DNA of 64,000 nt from Mesobacillus foraminis (lineage in GTDB: Bacteria > Bacillota > Bacilli > Bacillales > Cytobacillaceae), in assembly GCF_004340465.1 (NCBI RefSeq), contig NZ_SLVV01000014.1:75916-139915 (forward strand), in the 5' to 3' direction. Below, in pieces: positions 7,547-16,150 of the stretch. Within the stretch, counting starts at the first letter, position 1. Every line of letters begins with the position of its first letter. Both the position numbers and the translations under genes were made by a program. The notes beneath the pieces are model-generated. The model was not told the origin of the DNA and did not search any database. It saw only the letters and a list, made by a program, of their open reading frames with translations.

Positions 7547-8296
7547 ATGGGCATCGTCGGACATTCAATGTTTGATCAGTACAAAGATTTAATATTCTCT
7601 TTAAGTGACAATGATGAGGAAACGCTGAAGAGCGAAACGTTTTTGCTGGAGAGGGACGAGAAAAAGCAAATTGAGATTTACTATGCACCTTTTGAGTATA
7701 TCAATGAAAAGGCCAAAGTAGTCCTTGTCGGGATTACGCCGGGATGGTACCAAATGAGACAATCATTTTCTGCGGTCATGAGTTCGGATCCACAATGGGC
7801 CGATGAGAAAATTTTGAACGAGGTAAAAAAGAGGGCGAGCTTTTCGGGTCCCCTGAGGAAAAATTTAATTACAATGTTAGATGAACTTCAATTACAGAAC
7901 CATCTAGGCGTTACTTCCACCGGAGAGTTATTCGGTGAGGCTAATCATCTCGTACATTTGGTATCGATTCTCTCTTATCCGGTCTTTTATAAAGGGAAAA
8001 ATTTTAATGGGGCTACCCCCAATATTTTAAAGACAGAGATACTGAAAAAATATGTACTTCAAAATTTCACAAAAGAAATAACCAGTCTTAATCATCCACT
8101 CATCATTCCATTAGGTGTGAATGTTTTGAGAGTTCTGTCTGTTCTTGCAGAAAGTGGAGATGTTGATCAAAGACAGATCTTAAAAGGATTTCCGCATCCA
8201 TCAGGGGGGAATGGCCATCGTCACAGGCTGTTCGCTGAAAATAAAGAAGCCATGAAACAACAGATCGAACAGTATTTCCGAACGTACGGCGGATAA
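7547..8296 (+). CDS. Uracil-DNA glycosylase-like superfamily protein
   Basis: 249 aa. The two short motifs typical of the UDG superfamily are visible: GITPGWYQMR near residues 62-71 (water-activating loop position) and GFPHPSGGNGHRHR near 214-227 (the HPS loop that inserts into DNA). The middle part, with LFGEANHLVHLVSIL, differs from classical Ung, Mug or UdgA families. The usual acidic or Asn residue of the first loop is replaced by Thr-Pro. The start is uncertain because no clear ribosome site precedes ATG 7547; ATG 7568 is an alternative. DNA repair or base-modification recognition is inferred from the fold only. Confidence 0.6.
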   Translation: MGIVGHSMFDQYKDLIFSLSDNDEETLKSETFLLERDEKKQIEIYYAPFEYINEKAKVVLVGITPGWYQMRQSFSAVMSSDPQWADEKILNEVKKRASFSGPLRKNLITMLDELQLQNHLGVTSTGELFGEANHLVHLVSILSYPVFYKGKNFNGATPNILKTEILKKYVLQNFTKEITSLNHPLIIPLGVNVLRVLSVLAESGDVDQRQILKGFPHPSGGNGHRHRLFAENKEAMKQQIEQYFRTYGG

Positions 8297-8506
8297 TTTA
8301 AACCTACTCAGATTCCCTTAATCCCCCCTTTCTTGATGCTAAACCAGTGTTTAGCTTCAGTTCGTTTTAGTTTACAAAATGGAGATGATTAGGTAAGGTT
8401 ATACGCACGAACACTTTAGACCATCTATAAGTTTTGGATGAAATGAATAGAATCAGGGTGTATTCCTTAAAATAAATACTCATATTGACTAGAGGAGAAT
8501 TCAACA

Positions 8507-9154
8507 ATGACTACTAAGAAACCAGCACAAGTAACGAATGACTTTCATAAAATCGTAACGGGGCGCCGCTCCATCAAAAATTACGATAAAAATGTAAAAA
8601 TAAGCCGCGAAGAAATGGAGGAAATTTTAACATTAGCAACACTTGCTCCTTCTTCCGTTAATATGCAGCCATGGCGCTTTCTTGTTATCGAAAGCCCTGA
8701 GGGTAAAGCAACACTCGCACCATTGGCTAGTTTCAACCAAAATCAAGTGGAAACCTCATCTGCCGTCATTGCGGTATTTGGCGATTTAAATAATTTTGAT
8801 AAATTCGAGGACATTTACGGTGCAGCTGTAGAGAAGGGATATATGCCCGCAGAAGTAAAAGAAAACATTCATGCATCCTTTTCCGGCTATTTTGAAAAAA
8901 TTTCACGTGAAGAGATGAAAGATGTAGTGTTAGTGGATGGAGGCCTTGTTTCCATGCAGCTGATGCTTGCTGCACGCGCCTATGGATACGATACAAACCC
9001 GATCGGCGGTTATGAAAAGGACAAAATCGCAGAAGCTTTCGGAATGGACAAAGACCGCTATGTGCCGGTAATGTTAATTTCAATCGGCAAGGCGGCAGAC
9101 AGCGGACACCAATCTGTTCGCCTCCCAATTGATCACGTTGCACAATGGAAATAA
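8507..9154 (+). CDS. Nitroreductase family protein (MhqN/YdfN-like)
   Basis: 215 aa with AGAGGAG upstream. FMN-binding signatures of the nitroreductase family are present: GRRSIKNYD near residue 18, LAPSSVNMQPWRFLVIE (about 48-64), and the C-terminal NPIGGYEKDKIAEAFG and PVMLISIGKA segments. In Bacillus the close relatives MhqN and YodC respond to quinone or thiol stress and reduce nitro or quinone compounds with NAD(P)H. The following gene, an antibiotic-biosynthesis-type monooxygenase 34 bp downstream, fits a quinone-detoxification pair. I saw no clear MhqR or YodB operator. Confidence 0.85.
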   Translation: MTTKKPAQVTNDFHKIVTGRRSIKNYDKNVKISREEMEEILTLATLAPSSVNMQPWRFLVIESPEGKATLAPLASFNQNQVETSSAVIAVFGDLNNFDKFEDIYGAAVEKGYMPAEVKENIHASFSGYFEKISREEMKDVVLVDGGLVSMQLMLAARAYGYDTNPIGGYEKDKIAEAFGMDKDRYVPVMLISIGKAADSGHQSVRLPIDHVAQWK

Positions 9155-9188
9155 AGAGTGTTATGAAAAAAAGAAGGGTGGATGTCCA

Positions 9189-9485
9189 ATGATTATCATT
9201 CATGCAGTCTTTCATATTGACCCGGCAAAGAAGGACCGGTTTCTGGAGGAGATTCAGCCGTTGATTGCTGCCTCAAGAGAAGAAGAGGGGAATATTTCCT
9301 ATCAGCTGCAAAAAGATACCGAACGTGAACATGTCTATATGATGGTGGAAGTGTGGCAGGATCAGCAAGCAGTGGAGAGCCATAACTCAACAGAACATTT
9401 TACGAAGTTTGTTGCTCAGGCAAAAGACTTCCTCACCGCTCCGTTGGATGTGAAAGCATTTGTAGGGCAGCCAGTAAAATTATAG
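9189..9485 (+). CDS. ABM-domain (quinol) monooxygenase
   Basis: 98 aa from ATG 9189 with AGAAGGGTGG 7 nt upstream. The dimeric alpha-beta barrel family shows as MIIIHAVFHIDPAKKDRFLE, SREEEGNISYQLQKD, MMVEVWQDQQAVESHNSTEHF and a short tail. These proteins oxidise quinol-type or polyketide substrates without a metal or flavin cofactor; YgiN of E. coli is the reference for quinol oxidation. It probably forms an operon with the nitroreductase upstream and ends at the terminator 9503-9541. Confidence 0.85.
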   Translation: MIIIHAVFHIDPAKKDRFLEEIQPLIAASREEEGNISYQLQKDTEREHVYMMVEVWQDQQAVESHNSTEHFTKFVAQAKDFLTAPLDVKAFVGQPVKL

Positions 9486-9502
9486 AGTTCAACTTCCTGA
9501 CA

Positions 9503-9541
9503 GGGGAGCCCCAAGCAGCATTTGGGGCTCCTCTTTTTTTT
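9503..9541 (+). terminator. Intrinsic terminator
   Basis: GGAGCCCCAA and TTTGGGGCTCC stem with a long T-run, ending the nitroreductase-monooxygenase pair. Confidence 0.9.
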
Positions 9542-9640
9542 GCAGTCTAATTGGAAGGACCGATCCAATCGTTGAAAACCCGGCAGCAAATCGCTGGCGG
9601 GCTGCTGTTTTGATAGAATAGATGATCGAAAGCATTCCAA

Positions 9641-9907
9641 TCACAGTTCAGCGTTATTTTTAAATTCTTCGGTATAAAATACGTCCTGGTAATCGCCCCA
9701 TTTTATCTTTCGTTTAAGATAATCACGAAAGGAATAAGATTCTTTAGTTTGCGGTTCATTGTACAGGGCATTTATAAGGAATTGCAGTCGGGACTGAACC
9801 ATAAAATAATAACGGTTATTTGTGGACAATACAGGGATTTCAATGACTTTTACCTTCTGTCCAACAACATTTTTGAATTCAAGGCTTTTATACAGCAAAT
9901 AGATCAT
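9641..9907 (-). CDS. Hypothetical protein, 88 aa
   Basis: Not recognised. A minus-strand frame with basic and aromatic composition (IPVLSTNNRYYFMVQSRLQ, RDYLKRKIKWGDYQDVFY) and no membrane segment. The ribosome site is weak (AAGAAG just before ATG). It lies between two terminators (one ending at 9541, one at 9981-10015) and has the size of a gene. The codon usage looks ordinary. It could still be a chance frame. Confidence 0.45.
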   Translation of the reverse strand: MIYLLYKSLEFKNVVGQKVKVIEIPVLSTNNRYYFMVQSRLQFLINALYNEPQTKESYSFRDYLKRKIKWGDYQDVFYTEEFKNNAEL

Positions 9908-9980
9908 CTTCTTTGCAGGAGTTTTTTATAGTATAACCCTTTTTGTTTGCAACGTCTAAATATTTAAAAAATTATGGAGT

Positions 9981-10015
9981 TAAAAAAATCCAGACTCTAG
10001 TTTCGTAGAGTCTGG
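9981..10015 (-). terminator. Terminator of the carboxyspermidine operon
   Basis: CCAGACTCTA and TAGAGTCTGG make a perfect 10-bp stem with a 6-nt loop; on the minus strand it is followed by ATTTTTTTAA. It lies 36 bp after the nspC stop. Confidence 0.92.
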
Positions 10016-10051
10016 ATAAAGCCTTCGCTTGCAAGCAGGCTGCCAATCTTT

Positions 10052-11179
10052 CTATGCGAGTCTGGTCTTAAAATCCTGATAGCCAAATTCACGCACGACT
10101 TGACAGTCACCATCTTTATGCTGCACGGCAATGGCAGGCAGCGGCATGCCGTTGAATGTGTTGGTTTTCACCATCGAATAGATGGCCATATCTCCAAATA
10201 CTAATCGGTCGCCGCTCTTCAATGGCTGATCGAATGAATAATCTCCAATTACATCGCCAGTGAGGCAGGTTTGCCCGCCAAGCCGGTAGGTGAAAGGCTT
10301 TTCGCCAACTTCGCCTGAACCCAGAAGAGGGGGGCGGTACGGCATTTCCAATACATCAGGCATATGGCAGGTTGCCGAGGTATCAAGGATGGCAATATCG
10401 ATTCCGTTTTTATGAAGATCCAGAACGGAAGTGATCAGGTAGCCTGCATTAAGCGCGATGGCTTCTCCTGGTTCAAGATAGACTTCTAATCCGTACTTTT
10501 CTTGCATTCTCTTAATGCAGGATTCCAGTCTCGGAATATCATAGTCTTCTCGTGTAATATGATGGCCGCCGCCAAAGTTGATCCATTCCATTTGCGGGAG
10601 CCATTGTCCAAATCTTTCTTCCACTGCATTCAGCGTTGTCTCTAAATCATCCGAGTTTTGCTGGCAAAGAGTATGGAAGTGAAGTCCGGAGACTCCATCA
10701 AGCAAGTCCGGACGAATATCTTCCTGCTTAACACCAAATCTGGAACCTGGTGAACATGGATCATAAATCTCGTGTCCTTCTTGTGTAGAACATTCAGGGT
10801 TGATGCGCAGGCCCACCTTTCTGCCGGCCTGCAGAGCTTTATCCTTGAATTTCTCCAGCTGCGAGAAAGAATTAAAGATAATATGGTCGCAAATGGAGAT
10901 AATTTCGTCCATTTCATCGTCACGGTAGGCAGGGGCAAAGACATGATTTTCTTTACCCATAGCCTCGTGGCCGAGGCGGGCTTCGAATAACCCGCTCGCC
11001 GTGGTGCCACTCAAGTATTTTCCAATCAGGGGATACATGGTTGTCATAGAAAATGCTTTTTGTGCCAATACAATTTTGGCTCCTGTGCGCTGCATGACGC
11101 CATTCAGGATTTTTAGATTTTTTTCGATGAGTTCTTCATCGACTACATAACAGGGTGTTGGTAATTCCTCAAACCGCAT
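10052..11179 (-). CDS. nspC: Carboxynorspermidine/carboxyspermidine decarboxylase
   Basis: 375 aa, a fold-III PLP decarboxylase of the alanine racemase type. It makes norspermidine or spermidine from the carboxylated precursor. The PLP lysine is in IVLAQKAFS (Lys41), followed by TTASGLFEARLG, the FGVK and HFHTLC segments, the glycine-rich phosphate loop WINFGGGHHIT, and the EPGEA motif. The second subunit Cys-Asp type residues occur in ATCHMPDVLEMPYRP. Start chosen at ATG 11179 (MRFEELPTPCY), one base after the upstream stop; the longer frame overlaps the dehydrogenase gene. Translational coupling with the dehydrogenase is clear. Confidence 0.93.
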   Translation of the reverse strand: MRFEELPTPCYVVDEELIEKNLKILNGVMQRTGAKIVLAQKAFSMTTMYPLIGKYLSGTTASGLFEARLGHEAMGKENHVFAPAYRDDEMDEIISICDHIIFNSFSQLEKFKDKALQAGRKVGLRINPECSTQEGHEIYDPCSPGSRFGVKQEDIRPDLLDGVSGLHFHTLCQQNSDDLETTLNAVEERFGQWLPQMEWINFGGGHHITREDYDIPRLESCIKRMQEKYGLEVYLEPGEAIALNAGYLITSVLDLHKNGIDIAILDTSATCHMPDVLEMPYRPPLLGSGEVGEKPFTYRLGGQTCLTGDVIGDYSFDQPLKSGDRLVFGDMAIYSMVKTNTFNGMPLPAIAVQHKDGDCQVVREFGYQDFKTRLA

Positions 11180-11180
11180 C

Positions 11181-12419
11181 TTAACGAACGTACTCCGGCT
11201 TTTTCGCCTTGGAAGGCTCTTCATCCACCATAACAGGATTAAAGTCTTCTACCCATGGAAGTCCCCATTTATTCAACTCTTCCATGAATGGATCTGGATC
11301 GAACTCTTCAATATTGTAAACGCCGGCTTTGTTCCATTTGCCAGTCATAATCATGGCCGCTCCAATCATCGCAGGAACGCCTGTTGTGTAAGAGATAGCT
11401 TGAGAGCCAACTTCTTTATAGCACTCCTGGTGGTCACATACATTATAGACATAGTAGGTTTTCTCTTTGCCGTCTTTCTTCCCTTTAAAGATACAGCCAA
11501 TGTTTGTTTTCCCGACTGTACGAGGTCCAAGTGTTGCCGGATCTGGCAATACTGCCTTCAGGAATTGAAGGGGAATGATTTGCTTTCCTTCAAATTCAAT
11601 TGGTTCAATCGAAGTCATTCCTACATTTTCAAGGGCTTTCAGGTGAGTAAGGTAGCTTTGCCCAAATGTCATGAAGAAACGGATGCGCTTGAGTCCAGGG
11701 ATGTTTTCTGCAAGAGATTCAAGCTCCTCATGGTAAAGAAGGTACATATCCTTCTCGCCAACTTCCGGGAAGTTGTAAACGCGCTTGATTTCCATTGGCT
11801 CAGTCTCGATCCATTCACCATTTTCCCAATACCGGCCGTTTGCTGATACTTCGCGGATATTGATTTCAGGGTTGAAATTCGTAGCGAATGGATAGCCATG
11901 ATCTCCGCCATTGCAGTCAAGAATATCAATATATTCAATTTCATCAAAGTAGTGCTTCAGAGCGTAAGCAGAGAAAACACCTGTTACACCAGGGTCAAAT
12001 CCGCTGCCTAAAAGAGCTGTAATGCCAGCTTTTTCAAAGCGCTCACGGTAATCCCACTGCCATTTGTATTCAAATTTTGCCGTATCTTCCGGCTCATAGT
12101 TTGCAGTGTCCATGTAGTGTGTTTTAGTGGCAAGACAAGCATCCATGATGGTTAAGTCCTGGTAAGGCAACGCAAGATTCATAACGATATCCGGTTTTAC
12201 CTCTTCAATCAGAGCAATTAGTTCATCCACATTATTTGCATCCACTTGTGCAGTGGTAATTTTTGTTTTCCCGCCATCGAGCTTTGCTTTTAGCTCATCA
12301 CATTTCGATTTTGTACGGCTCGCAATGCAAATTTCTTCAAACACATCACTGTTTTGAACACATTTATGAATGGCAACAGATGCCACTCCGCCGCAGCCAA
12401 TAACTAGAGCTTTTCCCAT
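11181..12419 (-). CDS. Carboxynorspermidine/carboxyspermidine dehydrogenase
   Basis: 412 aa of the saccharopine-dehydrogenase family. It begins with the NAD(P)-binding GCGGVASVAIHKC loop and shows the family segments VDANNVDELIALIEEVKPD, GSGFDPGVTGVFSAYA and CNGGDHGYPFATNF. The enzyme condenses aspartate semialdehyde with diaminopropane or putrescine and reduces the product to carboxynorspermidine or carboxyspermidine, which NspC then decarboxylates. The gene order (dehydrogenase then decarboxylase) and the 1-base gap match this alternative spermidine pathway. An AAGGGGAT ribosome site precedes ATG. The leader upstream holds a promoter and an internal terminator, suggesting attenuation. Confidence 0.92.
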   Translation of the reverse strand: MGKALVIGCGGVASVAIHKCVQNSDVFEEICIASRTKSKCDELKAKLDGGKTKITTAQVDANNVDELIALIEEVKPDIVMNLALPYQDLTIMDACLATKTHYMDTANYEPEDTAKFEYKWQWDYRERFEKAGITALLGSGFDPGVTGVFSAYALKHYFDEIEYIDILDCNGGDHGYPFATNFNPEINIREVSANGRYWENGEWIETEPMEIKRVYNFPEVGEKDMYLLYHEELESLAENIPGLKRIRFFMTFGQSYLTHLKALENVGMTSIEPIEFEGKQIIPLQFLKAVLPDPATLGPRTVGKTNIGCIFKGKKDGKEKTYYVYNVCDHQECYKEVGSQAISYTTGVPAMIGAAMIMTGKWNKAGVYNIEEFDPDPFMEELNKWGLPWVEDFNPVMVDEEPSKAKKPEYVR

Positions 12420-12534
12420 AATTTCTATCCCCTTACTAATAGATTTTTAAAAAGAATTTCATCGAATTTCAACGAGGGAGTACCGGCCAGCCTGCAGAGT
12501 AACAGGCAAAGGTGATGGTCAGAGCTCATCACAA

Positions 12535-12582
12535 CAAAAAAGCAAGTGCAAACAACGCGTATCCGCGCATCACACTTGCTTT
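12535..12582 (-). terminator. Leader terminator (attenuator) of the spermidine operon
   Basis: On the minus strand AAAGCAAGTG (12582-12573) pairs with CACTTGCTTT (12548-12539), followed by a T-run to 12535. It lies 116-163 nt upstream of the dehydrogenase start and after the promoter at 12696-12724, so it must be read through for expression. Confidence 0.75.
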
Positions 12583-12690
12583 AGATATAATCTTTAATAT
12601 TAAAAAAGCATATGTATCTCCGTAACAAAAGCAGCCTATACAATAACCAAAAATGTCAGGACTTTTGTAGGAAAGCTCTTTAATATTCAG
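12583..12690 (-). promoter_or_regulatory. Candidate regulatory leader RNA of the spermidine operon
   Basis: The transcript from the promoter at 12696-12724 would run about 105 nt before the leader terminator. In it ACAAAAG (about 12659-12653) can pair with CTTTTGT (about 12631-12625), enclosing about 21 nt. The only internal start with a ribosome site (ATG 12611) yields just three codons, so this is not a coding attenuator of the long-peptide type. It matches no riboswitch class that I can recognise. A polyamine, amino-acid or protein ligand is speculation. Confidence 0.5.
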
Positions 12691-12695
12691 AATAT

Positions 12696-12724
12696 ATCAT
12701 AAAAGGATCAGAGTCTAATAGCAA
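12696..12724 (-). promoter_or_regulatory. Sigma-A type promoter
   Basis: TTGCTA (-35, 12724-12719), a 17-bp spacer and TATGAT (-10, 12701-12696) on the minus strand, directed at the carboxyspermidine operon. Confidence 0.7.
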
Positions 12725-13186
12725 ATAATTACTTTTTCCACTCTTATTGACCGTTTCACAAGTTGATGTGCAAAAATGCACTGGTTGTAAAGTAACCAAC
12801 TTATAAAATTTGAGCTTTTAACTCAATCAATAAGGCAACTAAAGTTGCCAATCGGCATTTGACCCGGCTGTCCGTATGGCCTTAACTTCCTGAAGGGAAG
12901 TGATCAAAAATTATCTGCTTGGAAAGATCCAGTTATCTCGAATAAGTAGCTTTCCAATTTACGCAGTTTTTATAATAACACAAACAATCTAGATAGCAAT
13001 AGAAAATTTTATTTTTCTTAAAAAAAACGACAGGATTAGACAAGCCTGTTTGCTTGAAGGGAAGTTTTCCGCTTGCAGCCTCACTTTTTCATGCAGGTAA
13101 GACAGGGGAACATCGGCAGCTGGGGAAGAAATCGTTAGTGATGGAAAGGGGGTCTTGTATTACTCCTTTAGATATATACGACGAAA
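12725..13186. other. Intergenic, no recognised gene
   Basis: About 460 bp. I found no ORF with a ribosome site. Short imperfect inverted repeats occur, but none has a terminator shape. Confidence 0.45.
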
Positions 13187-13216
13187 AACCCCCAGTCAAA
13201 GAATGACAGGGGGATA
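13187..13216 (-). terminator. Intrinsic terminator
   Basis: CCCCCTGTCA and TGACTGGGGG (one mismatch) on the minus strand, followed by TTTTTCG; it ends the 48-aa gene at 13238-13384. Confidence 0.85.
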
Positions 13217-13237
13217 ATGGTGAAAGGTTATTTAAAG

Positions 13238-13384
13238 TTACATATAATCATGGACAGAATCATCGAAATAGAGCCAGTGATAATATTCAATCTGTGTATC
13301 AGTCATTTCGGAAATTTCTTTTTCATTAAATTTCTTTTTTTCTAATAAATTTTTCACTTTGAAATTTCTTTCAACTCGGCTCAT
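13238..13384 (-). CDS. Small BH0509-like protein, 48 aa
   Basis: Start chosen at ATG 13384 because AAGGGAGGA precedes it by 8 nt; the longer frame to 13471 would contain this site. The sequence runs MSRVERNFKVKNLLEKKKF, then EMTDTQIEYYHWLYF and a short tail. The MSR start and the MTD-x-x-IEY core resemble the small Bacillus proteins called the BH0509 family, whose function is unknown; that assignment is from memory. The terminator at 13187-13216 makes it a complete single-gene unit. Confidence 0.65.
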   Translation of the reverse strand: MSRVERNFKVKNLLEKKKFNEKEISEMTDTQIEYYHWLYFDDSVHDYM

Positions 13385-13785
13385 AATAAATCCTCCCTTA
13401 TGTATGAAAAGCAGCGAAGTGGCTGCTATTTGAAAACGCTTCCCTTTTGTTATTTTTATTATACATCTCAAAACGAGATTAAAACAATATCAAATTGAGA
13501 ATGTTTTTTAAAAATTTATATTATTGTCCAAGATTAGAGGTGCTAAGGCTGATACAAGGGAAACCAGGGCCGGGGAAGCATTGCTGCAAGGGTAGATGGA
13601 ATCAATGGTAACCAATGAAACCTTGCAGCGAAGCTTTTTTATCATTTTTTACAGCAGGGCTTTTTTACATGTTCATTTAAAGCATGGGAAATCCCAGGTG
13701 GAAAAAATTACATATTTACTGCTTCGAGCAGGGGCGGCGTGATATATTTTAGACAGGAAGTGTTCATTTAAGGGAGGGAGTAAGA
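13385..13785. other. Intergenic with an orphan terminator
   Basis: About 400 bp. A strong plus-strand terminator at 13575-13640 has no gene before it, so a small RNA transcribed from about 13500 is possible. No ORF is convincing. Confidence 0.4.
13575..13640 (+). terminator. Orphan terminator-like hairpin
   Basis: GAAGC-att-GCTGCAAGG (13575-13591) pairs with CCTTGCAGC-gaa-GCTT (13621-13634), with symmetrical 3-nt internal loops, followed by TTTTTT. Confidence 0.7.
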
Positions 13786-14178
13786 ATGGAACATGAAATA
13801 AAAGGCGTAATCAGGGAGTGTGACCTTGCCATTAAGCAGGAAGATTTTGATGCATTGATGGACTACTATTGTGAGGACGCGATTTTAGTAGTCAAACCTG
13901 GAAGAATTGCACGGGGTAAACAGGAAATTAAAGATGCATTTATAAAAATTTCCCAATATTTTCATAACAGCCTTGTACCAACACAGGGAGAGATGCTGAT
14001 TTTAGAAGCTGGCGACACTGCCTTGGTTCTTTCCCAGACCCTTCTGGACGCAGAACAAAATGAACAAGGGTTCTCAATGGATAGAAGAGCTACATATGTT
14101 TTCAAGAAAAACTCACAGGGCAAATGGCTGTGTGCCATTGACAATTCATATGGCACGGATTTAATTAATACACTATAA
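13786..14178 (+). CDS. NTF2-like (SnoaL/DUF4440-type) protein
   Basis: 130 aa with GGGAGGGAG upstream. The cone-shaped NTF2 fold is suggested by an N-terminal helix followed by [29 protein letters not shown], then beta strands ending in [24 protein letters not shown]. Such small proteins are steroid-isomerase-like enzymes or ligand binders. No catalytic pair can be assigned. It stands alone; a weak hairpin (GGGGCTCC/GGAGCTCC) follows at about 14200-14228. Confidence 0.8.
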   Translation: MEHEIKGVIRECDLAIKQEDFDALMDYYCEDAILVVKPGRIARGKQEIKDAFIKISQYFHNSLVPTQGEMLILEAGDTALVLSQTLLDAEQNEQGFSMDRRATYVFKKNSQGKWLCAIDNSYGTDLINTL

Positions 14179-14368
14179 GATTTTTTAAAATAAAGAAAAA
14201 GGGGCTCCATGTTGGTTCAGGAGCTCCCTTGTTTACTCTATTTAGAAGAGTGGTGTCTTTTTTAGGATACGAAAACAAAACCACAAAAAAGAGGGGTATG
14301 ACTCCCCCCGCAATGTTTGATAAGAAATGGACTCTCTCAATTTATGTACGAAAAGATGAATGGTTAAA

Positions 14369-14567
14369 TTATTGTTTTCCTGCCTGGTTCATTGCTTTAT
14401 GGATGATTTCAACCACAAACGGATCCCGATTTTCCAATTCATTCAGGGTGACAGACCCATTCATTAAACTGTCGCAAATCTCATTGATATCTTCTTGAGC
14501 GGACACTGGGACTAGGTTCCAGGTCATCATTTTTTGAAGTTCATTTGCAACTCGTGTTTCCTGGGTC
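14369..14567 (-). CDS. Hypothetical small protein, about 65 aa
   Basis: Not recognised. A predicted helical, acidic protein (NELQKMMTWNLVPVSAQED, MNGSVTLNELENRDPFVVEI). Two starts are possible: GTG 14578 sits only 2 nt behind GGAAAGG, while TTG 14567 has a normal spacing of about 11 nt, so I prefer the latter. There is no neighbour on the same strand. Moderate confidence that it is a gene because the composition is protein-like. Confidence 0.45.
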
Positions 14568-14734
14568 AATAAAAACACAACCTTTCCGGAGATAGTTCAT
14601 ATAGTGTTTGTTTACAGAGGTTTTTTATTCACGTGGATGTTTCTTGGTTTTTACTGTTCATGTAAAGGGGCTGAAGCAGAAGATTAGGTGGTGCAGCATC
14701 TTAGCTATCGAAGTTAAGAAGGAAAACCAAATGC

Positions 14735-15697
14735 ATGGACAGAAATATAACATTAAATAATCAAGTAGAAAGCAGGACATTTATGGATTTACAATTTCTA
14801 TTTCAAGAACCCATTATAGAAATCCAGGAATTAAGCCCTGGATATGAAGATCATGCCTGCGATGTATAGTTGGTTAAAACAGATAAACAAGAGGCAGTTG
14901 TTCGTTCTTCTAGACTTACAGGAGAGCCTGATAATGATTTTTGGTGGGGATGTAAAAAGCTGTTTGGAATTGATCCAAGGAAAGTGTATGAATTAGAAAA
15001 GGTTAACAACCTTTTAAACGACATAACCTCAATCCCAGTTCCTAAAATAATAGATAAGGGAGATGCTTTCTCAAGAGAATTTATTGTTGTGGATAAGTTG
15101 AACGGTGAAGTAGTGAAAACATTTATAGGACAGCCATCCACAGTATTACAGAGCCTTGGTGAAGGATTGGCCAGGATCCACCAGTACAAAGTAAGCTACG
15201 TTGGAAAACCCTCCGGAGATTTTAAAATAAGGCAGGAAGAGTTTCATCAACATTTAATTGATACAATGACTGAAATGGTATCTAGATTTTACGATAAACA
15301 GCTTCAAATAAAAAGGAAGCTTGCTGAGATAAATAACTTGGTACATGGATTACCCGCCCCTGAATATTCCACATTTGTTTTAGTTGATATGGATCCTACA
15401 CAATTTTTAACAAATGGTAAAATAATAACGGGGTTGGTCGATACGGAGGCATATGTGATGGCTCCGAGAGAGCTGGACTTTATAGGCCTTGAATATGTTC
15501 TGGATGAAAAATCTGAACAGAATTTTAAGCATGGCTACGAAAAGGTTATGGAAATTCCAGATCTGACAAAATGCAGGATCCCTTATCGATACTTATATCG
15601 TTTATTGGGGCGGAGGTTCGGATGCGGCCTATACTTCCATAGAGAATGTGCCAACAGTGGACGGAATGGGTCCGCTTGGGGAATTTTCCCACAGTGA
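14735..15697 (+). pseudogene. Aminoglycoside-phosphotransferase-like gene, interrupted by TAG and truncated
   Basis: An N-terminal frame starts at ATG 14735 (GAAGG 12 nt upstream) and is stopped by TAG at 14867-14869. The same frame then continues to 15697. The parts join as ACDV-stop-LVKTDKQEAVVRSSRL, so one codon, probably Trp, has changed. Family marks are LSPGYEDHACDV, VRSSRLTGEPDNDFWWGC, the LVDMDPTQFLTNGKIITGLVDTEA catalytic/Mg region and the PRELDFIGLEY segment. After IPYRYLYRLLG (about 15605) the family match ends and the sequence changes into the tail of an M20 peptidase in another frame. I count it as non-functional. Confidence 0.75.
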
Positions 15698-15785
15698 GAC
15701 GGATGAATATGTGGATCTATCATCTTTCCCTAAGCGTACAGCCCTCCTGGCCAAAACAATTGAACGTTTAAGCAAGGTACATTAG
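15606..15785 (+). pseudogene. C-terminal fragment of an M20-family peptidase
   Basis: From TGG 15606 a 59-codon frame (WGGGSDAAYTSIENVPTVDG, GPLGEFSHSETDEYVDLSSF, RTALLAKTIERL) ends at TAG 15783-15785. The GGGSDA motif, PTVDGxGPxG and the HS..DEYV segment are characteristic of the C-terminal catalytic domain of M20 carboxypeptidase-G2/ArgE-type metallopeptidases, where the His is a zinc or dimer-interface ligand. The rest of the peptidase is absent. It is directly fused, in a different frame, to the end of the broken phosphotransferase gene, marking a deletion or recombination junction. Confidence 0.7.
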
Positions 15786-16150
15786 GGTCAAAATGATCTC
15801 GTAGAAGAAGAATCAGGTCATCAAGTGAATAATACTCATTGGTTGCTAATAGTGATTTTAGGAAGTGTGAAGGAAGTCCCTTTGCACTTCTTTTATTTTT
15901 ACTGAAGTTAGAATTCAATTATATCACCAATATCACCTTTGTTGTTTTAAAGGAATATTGCATAGAAAAGAAGCCAAAGGGGGTTTCTTTAAAAGCGGAA
16001 TTGAATCAGTAAGGTAATATCCGTTGGTAAGCCCCTAATTAGAAAGCCGAGCGTGGGAAGTGGCCAGCTAGAAAAAGTAAGCTATCTAGTTAAAAAAGCA
16101 TTTAGATAAAAAATGGGAATTCCTGTTCTTAAGTAAAGATTCCCCTCCAG
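15786..16150. other. Intergenic, no recognised gene
   Basis: About 365 bp after the peptidase fragment. No ORF with a start site was accepted; a minus-strand frame (15730-15918) is a shadow of the fragment. Confidence 0.45.

Noticed and set aside
12609-12611. Leader peptide in the spermidine-operon leader
   Set aside because: The ATG has a GGAG site, but the frame stops after three codons (ATG CTT TTT TAA), so no attenuator peptide of useful size exists.
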